Positions 1 through 9,732 of a DNA stretch of 64,000 nucleotides are shown piece after piece; positions within the stretch are counted from its first letter, which is position 1; each line of letters starts with the position of its first letter. Both the position numbers and the translations under genes were made by a program. Location: positions 62,001 to 126,000 of the forward strand of contig JAIXQH010000008.1 in NCBI GenBank assembly GCA_027484055.1. Direction: 5' to 3'. A model generated the notes under the pieces. The model was not told the origin of the DNA. It searched no databases and was given only the letters and a program-made list of their open reading frames with translations. The DNA is from Verrucomicrobiaceae bacterium (lineage in GTDB: Bacteria > Verrucomicrobiota > Verrucomicrobiia > Verrucomicrobiales > Akkermansiaceae).

Positions 1-2
1 GA

Positions 3-470
3 GTGACTTTCAACCAAAGCCCAGGTGCCCCATTCTGGACCCAAAAAGTCGGAATCGCTGGCAAACCCGGACAAACTCGCGAATTCCGCATCCTCAACTT
101 CAGCGGCGACGAGAAAGACCAGATCTACGCCCAAGTGCTCGATAACCGCTCCGGCCAAAATGTCCGCACCTTCCTCCTTGGCGACGTCCTCATGCTACGC
201 AAGCCACTCGTCACCGTGGACCGTGCCCAACGCATGCACGTCATGTTCCTCGCCACTCCCAGCATGTGGGTCCATTGCCAAATCGATACGGATGGAAAAC
301 TTGTGGAACGCCAACTGCATCAACGAGGCAATCAAGGTGATCCACAGCTACTGACCTTCGGCGACGGCAGCGTCCGTGTCAGTAACAGCATCCCTTACGA
401 TCAAAAAGCCGCAGCTGAGGCCAAGGCCAAAGTCCGCAAAGCCTCAGACCGACCACAAATCACTTACTAA
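3..470 (+). CDS. Hypothetical protein, C-terminal part
   Basis: The reading frame is open to the left edge, so the true start probably lies outside the window and only about 155 residues are seen. It contains the stretch QIYAQVLDNRSGQNVRTFLLG followed by beta-rich sequence and a charged Ala/Lys tail before a TAA stop. I do not recognise a family. No signal peptide or membrane segment is visible in the part present. It is followed by a very AT-rich gap before the amidase gene on the same strand. Confidence 0.55.
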   Translation: MTFNQSPGAPFWTQKVGIAGKPGQTREFRILNFSGDEKDQIYAQVLDNRSGQNVRTFLLGDVLMLRKPLVTVDRAQRMHVMFLATPSMWVHCQIDTDGKLVERQLHQRGNQGDPQLLTFGDGSVRVSNSIPYDQKAAAEAKAKVRKASDRPQITY

Positions 471-581
471 TCCGATAAATTTTAAAAAATAAACTCAAAC
501 TCGTTATTTTAACTTTACAAAAAGATTTAAATGTAAAGAAATGTTAACAGTTTTTGTTCAGCACCTTTTAACTCACTCACA
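471..581 (+). promoter_or_regulatory. AT-rich upstream region of the amidase gene
   Basis: About 110 bases of strongly AT-rich DNA lie between two same-strand genes, unlike the GC-rich surroundings. This is the likely promoter region of the amidase gene. No clear -35/-10 pair or hairpin can be fixed by eye. Confidence 0.35.
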
Positions 582-1181
582 ATGAGAACCTTCACCCACC
601 TACTCGCTACGCTCACCCTCGGCCTTTTATGCAACACGCTGAGTGCCGCAAGCTTCCGCACGGTCATCATCGATGCTGGCCACGGTGGTCACGATAATGG
701 GGGCCAGTGGGGAAAAGTTTATGAAAAACACCTCGCCCTCGACACGGCATACCGCCTCGAAGGGAAGCTCAAAAGCCTTGGTTACCAGACGGTGATGACA
801 CGGCGGAGTGACTATTTCATCTCCCTCCCCCAACGCGTCAGCATGGGGAATCGCTATAGAAACGCAATTTTTGTCAGCATCCACTACAACTACACGTGGA
901 AACAGGATGTCAGCGGCTTGGAAACATTTTACTCCACCGATGAAGGTCGGCGGCTCGCGCAATACGTTCAGAATAACTTGATCCAGCGGACTCGCACCGT
1001 GGACCGTTCTGCTAAGTACGCGCGCTTCTATGTCATTCGCCACTCGAAAATCCCCGCCATCCTCGTGGAAGGCGGATTTGTCAGTAACGCGGCTGAGCGC
1101 AACCGCATGAAGTCTGCCTGGTTCCGAGATACCGTGGCCCAAGGCATTGTGGATGGCATTCAACGGTATCGGCGGGATTAA
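582..1181 (+). CDS. N-acetylmuramoyl-L-alanine amidase (Amidase_3)
   Basis: This is a zinc-dependent peptidoglycan amidase that cleaves the amide bond between N-acetylmuramic acid and L-alanine of the stem peptide. Its 199 residues begin with a signal peptide (about residues 1-23, hydrophobic core then LSAAS), so it acts outside the inner membrane. The single Amidase_3 domain shows the IDAGHGG motif (first zinc His), a YEKHL segment with the expected Glu, SIHYN (second His) and VEGGFVSN near the end (catalytic Glu). There is no extra cell-wall binding domain, so it is a minimal secreted enzyme. It probably serves cell separation or wall turnover. Confidence 0.92.
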   Translation: MRTFTHLLATLTLGLLCNTLSAASFRTVIIDAGHGGHDNGGQWGKVYEKHLALDTAYRLEGKLKSLGYQTVMTRRSDYFISLPQRVSMGNRYRNAIFVSIHYNYTWKQDVSGLETFYSTDEGRRLAQYVQNNLIQRTRTVDRSAKYARFYVIRHSKIPAILVEGGFVSNAAERNRMKSAWFRDTVAQGIVDGIQRYRRD

Positions 1182-1233
1182 TCGCTCCCCATCTTAAGCC
1201 CCTCCCGCAAAGTGGCTTTCACCCACTTAGGAG

Positions 1234-2724
1234 ATGGTCACCACCGCTGAAACCTTGGCCTTAGAGGCCAGAGCAAAAGAGAATGGCTTCACAGAAGAAG
1301 TCCTCCTCAACATGGCTGGCACCCAGCTTGGACATGCGATTTCACGATTCTTCACCCATCCCGGAACCGTCATCGGATACCTCGGAAAAGGTCACAATGC
1401 AGCAGACGCTCTCATCGCGCTGGGCATCTTAAGGGATCACTACGGCTGGCAAATTTTCATTCGCCCGGCATACCCGCTGGAATCCTGCGCACCGCTCACC
1501 CAAGAACATTGGCACAGACTTGCCGCCGAAGAGATCTTAGAACCCATCGACGCCATTGATTTCCCAAGGTTCCCACTCCTCCTCCTCGACGGCCTACTAG
1601 GCACCGGCACCAATGGCCCCCTCAGGCCGCCACTCCTTGAGCTCGCCAGAGAAATGAATGCGCTCCGGCAGCACTCTGGAGCGCGCACCGCAGCGGTGGA
1701 TCTCCCATCTGGAATAGTCGCCGATACAGGAAAAGCCGCTGCAGACACCGTGTGTGCAGACGTCACATTCATGATCGCGAATGCCAAGCTGGGCTTACTC
1801 CAAGCCCATGCAGCAGCCATGACTGGCGCACTCGCCATCGTGCGAGTCGCGCCGCTCACGGCTCCACTCTCGCCCGACCAGGAACTCATCTCCCCGCAAA
1901 CCTTAGCCTGCGGAAAATCCCCTCGGCCCATCGATTTCCACAAAGGGCAAGCCGGCCGAGTCGCTATCATGGCAGGTTCAGAAAGCTACACCGGTGCCGC
2001 CATCCTAGCCGCCAGCGGTGCACTGCGGGCCGGAGCTGGGCTCGTCACCTTATTCGTCCCCGCCGCCATCAAATCCGTCCTTTCCTCAACCTGTCCGCCA
2101 GAAATCATCCTCCGAGCCTTGGAAGATCCACGTGATTTACTCAAGCAGCGCTTCGATGCCATCGTCGTAGGCTGCGGCCTTGGGACCCTGAATCAGGAAA
2201 CACAAATCGGCTTGCTAGAATTGATCTCGAAAACATCCGTCCCAACCGTGATCGACGCGGAAGCCATCAATCTCATCGCCAGCCGTGGCGCACTCGGCCT
2301 GATCACGGACAAGCACATCCTCACCCCCCATCCGGGAGAATTTGCGCGACTGGCACCCACACTCGCAAATTTGCCGCGCGAGCTCGCCATCCGCCAGTTT
2401 GCCGAAATGGTTCCAGCCACCCTCCTCCTCAAAGGTAGCCGCACTCTCGTCACCCACCACGGCGAGCCCCTTTGGTGCAATTCTACCGGAACCCCAGGAA
2501 TGGCCACGGGGGGTCAAGGTGATTTGCTCTCTGGCGTCATCGGTGCGCTACTTGCCGCCGGTGAAGGTCCAATCCATGCGGCTTCGCTAGGTGCGTGGAT
2601 CTGTGGCCGCAGTGCTGAAATCGCCATTCAAGAGCGCTACCTATCTGAGGAATCTCTCACCCCGAGCGATGTCCTTCATTTCATCGGCGCTGCTTTTAAG
2701 GATTGGAAGAGCGGTCTGCGCTAG
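1234..2724 (+). CDS. nnr: Bifunctional NAD(P)H-hydrate repair enzyme Nnr
   Basis: This two-domain metabolite-repair protein (496 aa) has an N-terminal epimerase (NnrE/YjeF_N, about residues 1-215) that interconverts the R and S forms of NAD(P)HX. A C-terminal dehydratase (NnrD, about 225-490) restores NAD(P)H using ADP or ATP. Visible motifs are GYLGKGHNAADA and LLLDGLLGTGTNG plus AVDLPSGI in NnrE, and HKGQAGRVAIMAGS, HPGEFARL and GGQGDLLSG in NnrD. The ATG is preceded by AGGAG. The last 29 bases overlap the convergent gene on the opposite strand. Confidence 0.93.
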   Translation: MVTTAETLALEARAKENGFTEEVLLNMAGTQLGHAISRFFTHPGTVIGYLGKGHNAADALIALGILRDHYGWQIFIRPAYPLESCAPLTQEHWHRLAAEEILEPIDAIDFPRFPLLLLDGLLGTGTNGPLRPPLLELAREMNALRQHSGARTAAVDLPSGIVADTGKAAADTVCADVTFMIANAKLGLLQAHAAAMTGALAIVRVAPLTAPLSPDQELISPQTLACGKSPRPIDFHKGQAGRVAIMAGSESYTGAAILAASGALRAGAGLVTLFVPAAIKSVLSSTCPPEIILRALEDPRDLLKQRFDAIVVGCGLGTLNQETQIGLLELISKTSVPTVIDAEAINLIASRGALGLITDKHILTPHPGEFARLAPTLANLPRELAIRQFAEMVPATLLLKGSRTLVTHHGEPLWCNSTGTPGMATGGQGDLLSGVIGALLAAGEGPIHAASLGAWICGRSAEIAIQERYLSEESLTPSDVLHFIGAAFKDWKSGLR

Positions 2725-3007
2725 CAAGGCGATGATCCATTAGAAACGGGCCGAAAGGGAGCAGAGCCGCGACAAAGGCCAGCACCGCCGTGCGAAATGA
2801 AATTTCTCCCGTGATCAAGCTCCGGAGGATCAAGCCTGAGAAACCAATAAAAAGTATCCCATGCACCCACCCAGTCCATTTCACCGCTTCAGGAATTCCC
2901 GCGAGATACTTCAGCGGCATCGCGAGCCCCATCAATAGGATAAAGGAAACCCCTTCTGCCAGCCCACACAGGCGTAACTGGCCCATCGATGTATGGTAAA
3001 ACTTCAT
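2696..3007 (-). CDS. DUF3817 family small membrane protein
   Basis: This is a 103-residue integral membrane protein of the DUF3817 (YdzA-like) type. It begins with a short cytoplasmic stretch, then LRLCGLAEGVSFILLMGLAM, a conserved WTGWVHGILFIGF segment and a third hydrophobic helix ending in FGPF. These features match the family in order and length. Its function is unknown. It converges on and overlaps nnr by 29 bases. Confidence 0.8.
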   Translation of the reverse strand: MKFYHTSMGQLRLCGLAEGVSFILLMGLAMPLKYLAGIPEAVKWTGWVHGILFIGFSGLILRSLITGEISFRTAVLAFVAALLPFGPFLMDHRLASADRSSNP

Positions 3008-3042
3008 GTATTTTTTAGACTCTTAGGGTGCTCTATTGATGT

Positions 3043-3077
3043 AAAAAAACCAATGACCTCATTCGAAGTCATTGGTT
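3043..3077 (-). terminator. Rho-independent terminator after the PII gene
   Basis: A 10-bp perfect stem (3048-3057 with 3068-3077) has a 10-base loop. On the minus strand it is followed by a run of seven T (3043-3049). It lies 28 bases past the stop codon of the PII gene. Confidence 0.9.
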
Positions 3078-3104
3078 GATGAAGGAGAAAGAATGAGTTT
3101 ACGC

Positions 3105-3554
<450 letters not shown>

Positions 3555-3705
3555 CTAGAGGAAAAAGCTGAATCCCCGCGATTTCTCGGAGATTTCAGGG
3601 CGATTTCGTCTGCCAAAGAATTCAGAGACAGGCGCGTCAAAGTAAACCTCATTTAGAAGCGTGCGTGCTGGAGTAAATCCAGTTGTGCAAGGGAACGGGT
3701 CGAAA

Positions 3706-4143
3706 TCAGTTTTTCGATTTCAAAAGATCACGGATGTCGGTGAGCAGCAGCTCTTCCTGACTGGGACCCGCTGGAGGAGCTGCGGCGGTTGCCTCGTTTT
3801 TCTCCAGGAGCTTTTTGGCGTTATTGATCGCCTTGATGACCAAGAACATCACAAACGCCACGATGATGAAGTTGATCGTGATGGTGATGAAATTTCCGTA
3901 AGCGATGACAGGGATGTTCTCTGCCTTGGCCTTAGCCAAGGTCGTAATGCCTTCTGGAAGCGGCTTCAGGGCGAAAAATTGATTGGTGAAGTCCACTCCT
4001 GAAGACGCCAACCCAACAAACGGCATGATCAAATCTTCGATAAAAGACGAAGATAGCTTCGTGAAAGCGGCCCCCATGACAAAGGCGACTGCCATGTCGA
4101 TCAAATTACCTTTAAGTGCAAATTCTCTAAACTCTTTAAACAT
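3706..4143 (-). CDS. mscL: Large-conductance mechanosensitive channel MscL
   Basis: This protein forms the homopentameric inner-membrane channel that opens under membrane tension to relieve hypo-osmotic shock. The 145-residue protein starts MFKEFREFALKGNLIDMAVA, the amphipathic N-helix and first membrane helix that line the pore. It has IIGAAF-like GAAFTKLSSSFIEDLIMP, a periplasmic loop, a second helix (FITITINFIIVAFVMFLVI) and a charged cytoplasmic C-terminal helix with an Ala/Pro linker. Length and layout are normal. It is an independent gene. Confidence 0.95.
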   Translation of the reverse strand: MFKEFREFALKGNLIDMAVAFVMGAAFTKLSSSFIEDLIMPFVGLASSGVDFTNQFFALKPLPEGITTLAKAKAENIPVIAYGNFITITINFIIVAFVMFLVIKAINNAKKLLEKNEATAAAPPAGPSQEELLLTDIRDLLKSKN

Positions 4144-4261
4144 GGTTTCTTGGGGTTTGGAGGAAACAGAGTGCCACTCCCTAACGGATCACCAAGCAAA
4201 AACTACGCCTGTTAGCACTTGAACCTTGGCATTTGCTGATTTTTCGGCACACCTTCACCCA

Positions 4262-5197
4262 ATGGCCATGCTAAATACACCTTCGCTCCGGCAGTTTCTG
4301 AACGATATCGGAACGGTGGACGCAGTCGGGATTGAAGAACGAGTGGCAAAATACGGCACTCGAAGCATCAAAAAAAGTGCCAAAGTCTTCGGCCTAACGC
4401 TCGCTACGACGATGGTCGATTTAACAACTCTTGAAGGCAAGGACACCCCGGGGAAAGTTGCCTCGCTTTGCCTAAAAGCCCTTCATCCTCATAGTGATCC
4501 AACAATTCCTACCACGGCGGCTGTCTGCGTATACCCCGCCATGGTCAAGCATGCGGCGAAATATGTGAAAGGCACTTCTGTGAAAATCGCCTCCGTCGCC
4601 ACCGCCTTTCCTTCTGGCCAAGCCCCGCTCAAAACCCGGCTCGCGGAAGTGCGTGCCGCCGTCGCAGATGGCGCAGACGAAATTGACATGGTGATCAACC
4701 GCGGGGCTTTCCTCGCAGGCGAGCTCCAACTTGTCCAAGACGAAATCGCTGCAGTTCTGGAGGCCTGCGGCAGCTCCACCCTCAAGGTCATTTTAGAAAC
4801 CAGCGAACTCGAAACCTACGACAACATCCGCGCGGCATCCTTCCTCGCCATGCAAGTCTTACGTCCCGGAGATTTCATCAAAACCTCCACCGGGAAAACC
4901 TCTGACAACGCCACTCTTGGGAACAATCAAGTCATGCTAGAGGCAATTCGCGATTACTATTTCGCCACGGGCATCGAGATCGCCATGAAGCCTGCGGGCG
5001 GCATCCGCACGGCGAAACAAGCCCTCCAATTCCTCGTCGCGGTCAAAGAGACCCTCGGCGATGCGTGGCTCACAAATACGCGCTATCGCTTCGGGGCATC
5101 AGCCCTGCTAAACGATCTCGTCCGCCAGCTGGTGAAAGAAAAAACGGGGGCCTACCAAGCACCCTACACCTTCAGCGAGTCCTCATCCGCCTACTAA
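4262..5197 (+). CDS. deoC: Deoxyribose-phosphate aldolase (class I)
   Basis: This enzyme splits 2-deoxyribose-5-phosphate into glyceraldehyde-3-phosphate and acetaldehyde. I chose the ATG at 4262 (MAMLNTPSL); a TTG at 4226 would add 12 unconserved residues. The protein has 311 residues, longer than the E. coli enzyme and close to the animal-type length, because of an N-terminal extension. Visible active-site segments are VKIASVATAFPSG, VILETSEL, DFIKTSTGK (Schiff-base Lys) and AMKPAGGIRT. The next gene starts 12 bases after the stop and encodes an aldehyde dehydrogenase, which would consume the acetaldehyde. Confidence 0.95.
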   Translation: MAMLNTPSLRQFLNDIGTVDAVGIEERVAKYGTRSIKKSAKVFGLTLATTMVDLTTLEGKDTPGKVASLCLKALHPHSDPTIPTTAAVCVYPAMVKHAAKYVKGTSVKIASVATAFPSGQAPLKTRLAEVRAAVADGADEIDMVINRGAFLAGELQLVQDEIAAVLEACGSSTLKVILETSELETYDNIRAASFLAMQVLRPGDFIKTSTGKTSDNATLGNNQVMLEAIRDYYFATGIEIAMKPAGGIRTAKQALQFLVAVKETLGDAWLTNTRYRFGASALLNDLVRQLVKEKTGAYQAPYTFSESSSAY

Positions 5198-5208
5198 TTT
5201 TCTGTCCC

Positions 5209-6690
5209 ATGCCTGCTAAAAAGTCCACTCGTCCCGCCGCTCGCGAACTTCTCTTTGGAAATCTCTGGGAGTTCGATCCAGCCCCAGAAAGCGCCCCAGC
5301 CTTCATCGCTCCGCGCTACGGACTTTTCATCAACGGGAAATTCACCGCGCCCAAATCGAAAAAAACCTTCGACTCCATCAGCCCGCGCAACGAAGAAAAG
5401 CTCTCGGAAATCTCACTCGCAGGCCCAGCCGATGTCGATGCCGCCTACCAAGCAGCGGCAAAAGCCTTCGAGTCCTGGAGCCGACTTCCCGGTACCGAGC
5501 GGGCGAAATACCTCTTCCGCATCGCCCGCTTACTTCAAGACCGCGCCCGCGAATTCGCCGTCGCCGAGACGCTCGACGGCGGTAAGCCGATCAAAGAATC
5601 CCGCGATTTCGATGTCCCCATGGCCGCCGCCCACTTCTTCTACCACGCAGGCTGGGCGGACAAACTCAGCTACGTCACCCCGGGACGCACGCTCGCCCCG
5701 CTCGGTGTCATCGGCCAAGTGATTCCTTGGAATTTCCCGCTGCTCATGCTGGCGTGGAAACTCGCGCCCGCGCTAGCCACAGGGAACACCGTCGTGCTCA
5801 AGCCCGCCGAAACCACCTCCATCACCGCCCTCAAGTTCGCCTCCATCCTCCAAGATGCAGGCCTCCCACCGGGTGTGGTAAATATCGTCACCGGCGCGGG
5901 TGAGACCGGCAGCGCCGTCGTCAACCACCCACTCGCTGCGAAAATCGCCTTCACAGGCTCCACCGCTGTCGGCAAAGCGATCCAACGGACGCTGGCAGGA
6001 ACGGGTAAACGCCTCACCCTCGAACTCGGCGGAAAAGCCGCCAACATCGTCTTCGAGGACGCCCCCATCGACCAAGCCGTGGAGGGAATCATCAACGGAA
6101 TTTTCTTCAACCAAGGCCACGTCTGCTGTGCAGGCTCGCGGCTCCTCGTCCAAGAATCCATCGCAGAAAAAGTCCTCTCCAAGCTGAAAATCCGGCTCAA
6201 AACGTTGCGCACCGGCGACCCATTGGACAAAAATACCGACATTGGAGCCATCAATTCTAAGGCCCAGCTCGATCGCATTTCAGAACTCGTCGCCTCCGGT
6301 GTCGCCGACGGGGCCGACTTGTATCAGCCAACCTGTGATTTGCCGAAAAAAGGCTTCTACTTCCCGCCTACCCTTTTCTCCAACGTCACCCAGAGCCACC
6401 GAGTCGCCCGCGAGGAAATCTTCGGTCCCGTGCTCTCCATCCTCACCTTCCGCACCCCGGAAGAAGCGGTTGAAAAGGCGAATAACACCCACTATGGCCT
6501 CAGCGCCGGGGTCTGGACCGATAAGGGCTCACGCATTCTCAAGCTCTCCACCGAGCTCAAAGCCGGAGTTGTCTGGGCGAATACCTTCAACAAATTCGAC
6601 CCGACCTCCCCCTTCGGCGGCTATAAAGAATCTGGTTTCGGTCGTGAAGGCGGTAAACAAGGCCTGCTCGACTATGCGACGCTGATTTAA
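5209..6690 (+). CDS. NAD-dependent aldehyde dehydrogenase
   Basis: This is an aldehyde dehydrogenase superfamily enzyme of 493 residues. The ATG at 5209 was chosen because it lies just after the deoC stop; reading further upstream would run inside deoC. It shows GQVIPWNFPLLM and LKPAETTS (cofactor binding), IAFTGSTAVGKAI, LELGGKAANIVFEDA (general base Glu) and NQGHVCCAGSR (catalytic Cys, here a Cys-Cys pair), then EEIFGPVLS and the PFGGYKESGFGREGG tail. Its operon with deoC suggests oxidation of acetaldehyde from deoxyribose to acetate. The substrate is inferred from context only. Confidence 0.9.
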   Translation: MPAKKSTRPAARELLFGNLWEFDPAPESAPAFIAPRYGLFINGKFTAPKSKKTFDSISPRNEEKLSEISLAGPADVDAAYQAAAKAFESWSRLPGTERAKYLFRIARLLQDRAREFAVAETLDGGKPIKESRDFDVPMAAAHFFYHAGWADKLSYVTPGRTLAPLGVIGQVIPWNFPLLMLAWKLAPALATGNTVVLKPAETTSITALKFASILQDAGLPPGVVNIVTGAGETGSAVVNHPLAAKIAFTGSTAVGKAIQRTLAGTGKRLTLELGGKAANIVFEDAPIDQAVEGIINGIFFNQGHVCCAGSRLLVQESIAEKVLSKLKIRLKTLRTGDPLDKNTDIGAINSKAQLDRISELVASGVADGADLYQPTCDLPKKGFYFPPTLFSNVTQSHRVAREEIFGPVLSILTFRTPEEAVEKANNTHYGLSAGVWTDKGSRILKLSTELKAGVVWANTFNKFDPTSPFGGYKESGFGREGGKQGLLDYATLI

Positions 6691-6726
6691 GCTCAAACCC
6701 TAGTATCCCAGAGGGCCACCGCTCTT

Positions 6727-7608
6727 TCAGTGAGGAACTAGGGCCTTCACGATCACCTGCACATTGTTCCGGAAAAATTCTTGGTAGCTGTGCTGCCCCG
6801 TTCCGTCAGCGATCAATGGCTCCGCGAGACGGATGCCCGTATCCGTCGTGAGTGTGTGCAGGATCTTTGGATTCGACTCTTTTTCAGGAAAAATCGCCAC
6901 GACCTGATTTTTTTTCAAAGTCGCTACCAAACTCGCCAACTGCTTCGGGTCCGGCATCTGCTCGCGGTTCAATCCCTGCACCGGATATGCACTGAACCCG
7001 AAATCCGCGCAGAAATAGTTAAAGGCCGCATGTGCCGTGGCCAACTGCCGTTGATCCCGTGGAATTTTGCCAATTTCCCGCCGCGTCCACCGCTCCAACT
7101 CATCAAGCTCTGCCCGATACACCTCCGCATTCTCACGGAAAAATGCCGCGTTCTGTGGTGACGCTGCCGAAAATGCCTCTGCCACCACGCTCGTCGCACG
7201 CCGGAACCGATCAATCGAATGCCACCAATGCGGGTCAAGCCCGTGCCCATGCGCATGATCGTGCTCCTCGTCATCACAAGCGCCCTCAAGCGCGGGCAAG
7301 GTCGCGCCCACTTCAAGCAAGGTCGCCTTGTTCGCGATGATCGCTTTCAGCTTCGGTAAATACCCCTCCAGCCCCATCCCGGCGACGAGATACAGCATCG
7401 CCCCTTCCGCTTTTTTCAAATCCTCGGGCTTTGGCTCGAAATGATGAGGATCACCATTTGGCCCCATTAAATCCACCACTTCTACCTGTCCCCCCCCCAC
7501 CCTGCGTGCCAGATCTCCGAGCAATGGGTGCAGTACCGCGACTTTCAGCTCCGCCGCCGAAGCTGGGGTGAGGGCCAGAAGAGTCACTGCGAAAATCAAA
7601 CGAAACAT
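6727..7608 (-). CDS. Zinc/manganese ABC transporter substrate-binding protein
   Basis: This is a cluster A-I (ZnuA/TroA-type) periplasmic metal-binding protein of 293 residues with a signal peptide (MFRLIFAVTLLALTPASAAE). It has the metal-site pieces PHHFEPKPEDL, a His/Asp-rich loop DDEEHDHAHGHG followed by DPHWWHS, and ATAHAAFNYFCADFGF, which together match ZnuA-like proteins that load zinc. A much longer frame continues upstream on this strand but is the antisense of the helicase gene; the ATG at 7608 is the real start. No permease or ATPase gene lies beside it, so the transporter partners must be elsewhere. It is divergent from the helicase gene, with 114 bases between. Confidence 0.88.
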   Translation of the reverse strand: MFRLIFAVTLLALTPASAAELKVAVLHPLLGDLARRVGGGQVEVVDLMGPNGDPHHFEPKPEDLKKAEGAMLYLVAGMGLEGYLPKLKAIIANKATLLEVGATLPALEGACDDEEHDHAHGHGLDPHWWHSIDRFRRATSVVAEAFSAASPQNAAFFRENAEVYRAELDELERWTRREIGKIPRDQRQLATAHAAFNYFCADFGFSAYPVQGLNREQMPDPKQLASLVATLKKNQVVAIFPEKESNPKILHTLTTDTGIRLAEPLIADGTGQHSYQEFFRNNVQVIVKALVPH

Positions 7609-7722
7609 GGCTGCAAGGTGCCGGGAATCCCCACGGGTGCAAGTGCTTTGCCACCCTCCGGAAATTCTCCTCAATTCCACACTCGCCACCGCCGTCCGCC
7701 ACCGCTTCCATCCCGCCCGCTG

Positions 7723-9729
7723 ATGGCCTCTTCGTTTTCTTTCGACTCCCTGAACCAAGCCCAGCGCGAAGCCGTGGGCGCGCTCGACGGCCCCGTCATG
7801 CTTCTCGCCGGCGCTGGCACGGGGAAAACCCGCACCGTCACCTGCCGCATCGCCCACATGCTGGAAAAACGGATCGCCCCCTCCGAGATTCTCGCCGTCA
7901 CCTTCACCAACAAGGCCGCCAGCGAGATGCGCGAACGCATCAGCGGCATGGTCTCGAAAAAGGCCGCCGCGGAAATGACCGTATGCACCTTCCACTCCCT
8001 CTGCGTCCGCATCCTCCGGGGCGGCATCGACAAGCTCGGGTATAAGAAAAATTTCTCCATCTGCTCCCACTCGGACCAGGTCGGCCTCATGAAACAACTG
8101 CTCGTCCGCAAGGGCGGTTCGGACGAAAAGGTGAAACCTGACGTCGTCCTCAGCGCCATTTCCAAGGCAAAAAACAAGGGCATCGACCCCGCCGATCTCG
8201 AGGACGACTACTTCGCCACCCTCGCCGTCGCCTACCAGAACGAACTCCGCGCGCAAAATGCCGTGGACTTCGACGACCTGCTCCTCCTCGCCGAGCGTAT
8301 CCTCCGTGAGCACGAGGACGTCCGCGAGACCTTCCGCCAGCGCTTCACCCGCGTCACCGTGGACGAGTTCCAGGACACCAACGCCCTCCAGATGCAGCTC
8401 CTCCAGAAACTCGTCGGCCCGCCGCATTACCACGTCTGCGTCGTCGGCGATGACGACCAGTCGATCTACGGCTGGCGCGGTGCCGAGGTGGCGAACATCC
8501 TCCAGTTCGAGAAATTTTTCCCTAATCCCAAAGTCATCCGGCTTGAGGAAAATTACCGCTCCACCCACGCCGTGCTCCACACCGCGAACAGCCTCATCAA
8601 GCACAACGTCGGCCGGCGTGAGAAAATCCTCCGCTCCACCCGCAAGGGCGGCGACCCCGTCCGCATCGTCGCCATGCCCGGTGACGATGAAGAAGCGGAA
8701 TTCATCGCCGAGGAAATCCTCGCCGGAAAAGGCGCGGTCGGTGCCGAGTGGGAAGACTTCGCCATCCTCTTCCGCACCAATGGCCAGAGTCGGAAACTCG
8801 AACTCGCCCTCCGCGAGCGGAAAATCCCCTACCGCATGGTTGGCGCGCAGAGTTTTTACGACCGCCGGGAAGTCCGCGACGTGCTCGCCTACGCCCAGCT
8901 CCTCGCCTCGCCCGATGCCGATGTCCCCCTGCTCCGCATCCTCAACGCGCCTAACCGCGGCATCGGCCAATCCACCGCCGTGCTCGCCACCGAGTGGAGC
9001 CGCGAGCACCACGAATCCGTCTGGCAAGCCCTCTGCGACCCCGAATTTACCGACCAACTCGGCCCCAAAGCCGCCAACGCCGTGCAGGAATTTGTCGCCA
9101 CCATCGCCGGGGCCAAGAACCGCATCGAAATCGCCAAGGAAAACGCGGCCGATGTCCTGAACGCCCTCATCAAGGAAATCGAATATCTCCCCTGGATCGA
9201 GCGCGCCTGCAAGACCGACACCGAGCGCCAGCAACGCGACGAAGGCGTCCACAGCGTCATCGACAGCCTCCGGAAATACCTCAGCACCGGGAAAAACCTC
9301 CAGTCCTTCCTTGACCACAGCGCCCTCGCCTCCGAGCGCGAGGACGACGACCTGGAGAAAAAACAAGGAGCCACCCTCATCACCCTCCACGCCTCCAAGG
9401 GCCTCGAATTTCCCGTCGTCTTCCTCGTCGGCCTCGAAGAAGGATTCCTCCCCCACACCCGCAGCATCGCGGAAGGGACCAAGGACGAGGAACGCCGCCT
9501 ACTCTACGTCGGCATCACCCGCGCCAGGGACCAACTCACCATGACCTACTGCGCCACCCGGATCAAATGGGGCCAGGAAACCGGCTGCCAACCCAGCTCC
9601 TTCATCGGCGAGCTCGACGATGAGCACCTGATGCACAGCACCTACGACGACATCCTCAACGCCCAACCCAGCACCGACGAGTTAGAAAACTTCTTCGGCG
9701 GCCTCAAGGGTTTGCTGGATGATACCTGA
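7723..9729 (+). CDS. Rep/UvrD-type ATP-dependent DNA helicase
   Basis: This is a superfamily 1A 3'-5' DNA helicase of 668 residues. All motifs are visible: Walker A LAGAGTGKTRT, VTFTNKAASEMRERI, VDEFQDTNALQ, VGDDDQSIYGWRGAEV, LEENYRST, LITLHASKGLEFPVVFLVGLEEG with FLPHTRS, and EERRLLYVGITRARDQL. Length and the form of the ASKGLEFP block resemble E. coli Rep more than UvrD/PcrA, which have a longer C-terminal tail; the assignment within the family is tentative. It likely clears proteins from DNA ahead of replication forks or acts in repair. Start chosen at MASSFSFDSLNQAQREAV. A copy of the 133-bp repeat family begins only 3 bases after its stop. Confidence 0.93.
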   Translation: MASSFSFDSLNQAQREAVGALDGPVMLLAGAGTGKTRTVTCRIAHMLEKRIAPSEILAVTFTNKAASEMRERISGMVSKKAAAEMTVCTFHSLCVRILRGGIDKLGYKKNFSICSHSDQVGLMKQLLVRKGGSDEKVKPDVVLSAISKAKNKGIDPADLEDDYFATLAVAYQNELRAQNAVDFDDLLLLAERILREHEDVRETFRQRFTRVTVDEFQDTNALQMQLLQKLVGPPHYHVCVVGDDDQSIYGWRGAEVANILQFEKFFPNPKVIRLEENYRSTHAVLHTANSLIKHNVGRREKILRSTRKGGDPVRIVAMPGDDEEAEFIAEEILAGKGAVGAEWEDFAILFRTNGQSRKLELALRERKIPYRMVGAQSFYDRREVRDVLAYAQLLASPDADVPLLRILNAPNRGIGQSTAVLATEWSREHHESVWQALCDPEFTDQLGPKAANAVQEFVATIAGAKNRIEIAKENAADVLNALIKEIEYLPWIERACKTDTERQQRDEGVHSVIDSLRKYLSTGKNLQSFLDHSALASEREDDDLEKKQGATLITLHASKGLEFPVVFLVGLEEGFLPHTRSIAEGTKDEERRLLYVGITRARDQLTMTYCATRIKWGQETGCQPSSFIGELDDEHLMHSTYDDILNAQPSTDELENFFGGLKGLLDDT

Positions 9730-9732
9730 TGC

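Noticed and set aside
5065..5208. An upstream extension of the aldehyde dehydrogenase into deoC
   Set aside because: It would overlap deoC in another frame. The ATG at 5209 directly follows the deoC stop and the added part has no family sequence.
7609..9456. A long minus-strand frame continuing upstream of the zinc-binding protein gene (over 600 codons)
   Set aside because: It is the antisense of the Rep/UvrD helicase gene. It is rich in Gly, Glu, Asp and Val in a mirror pattern of the codon use on the other strand, and only the last 293 residues match a known family.
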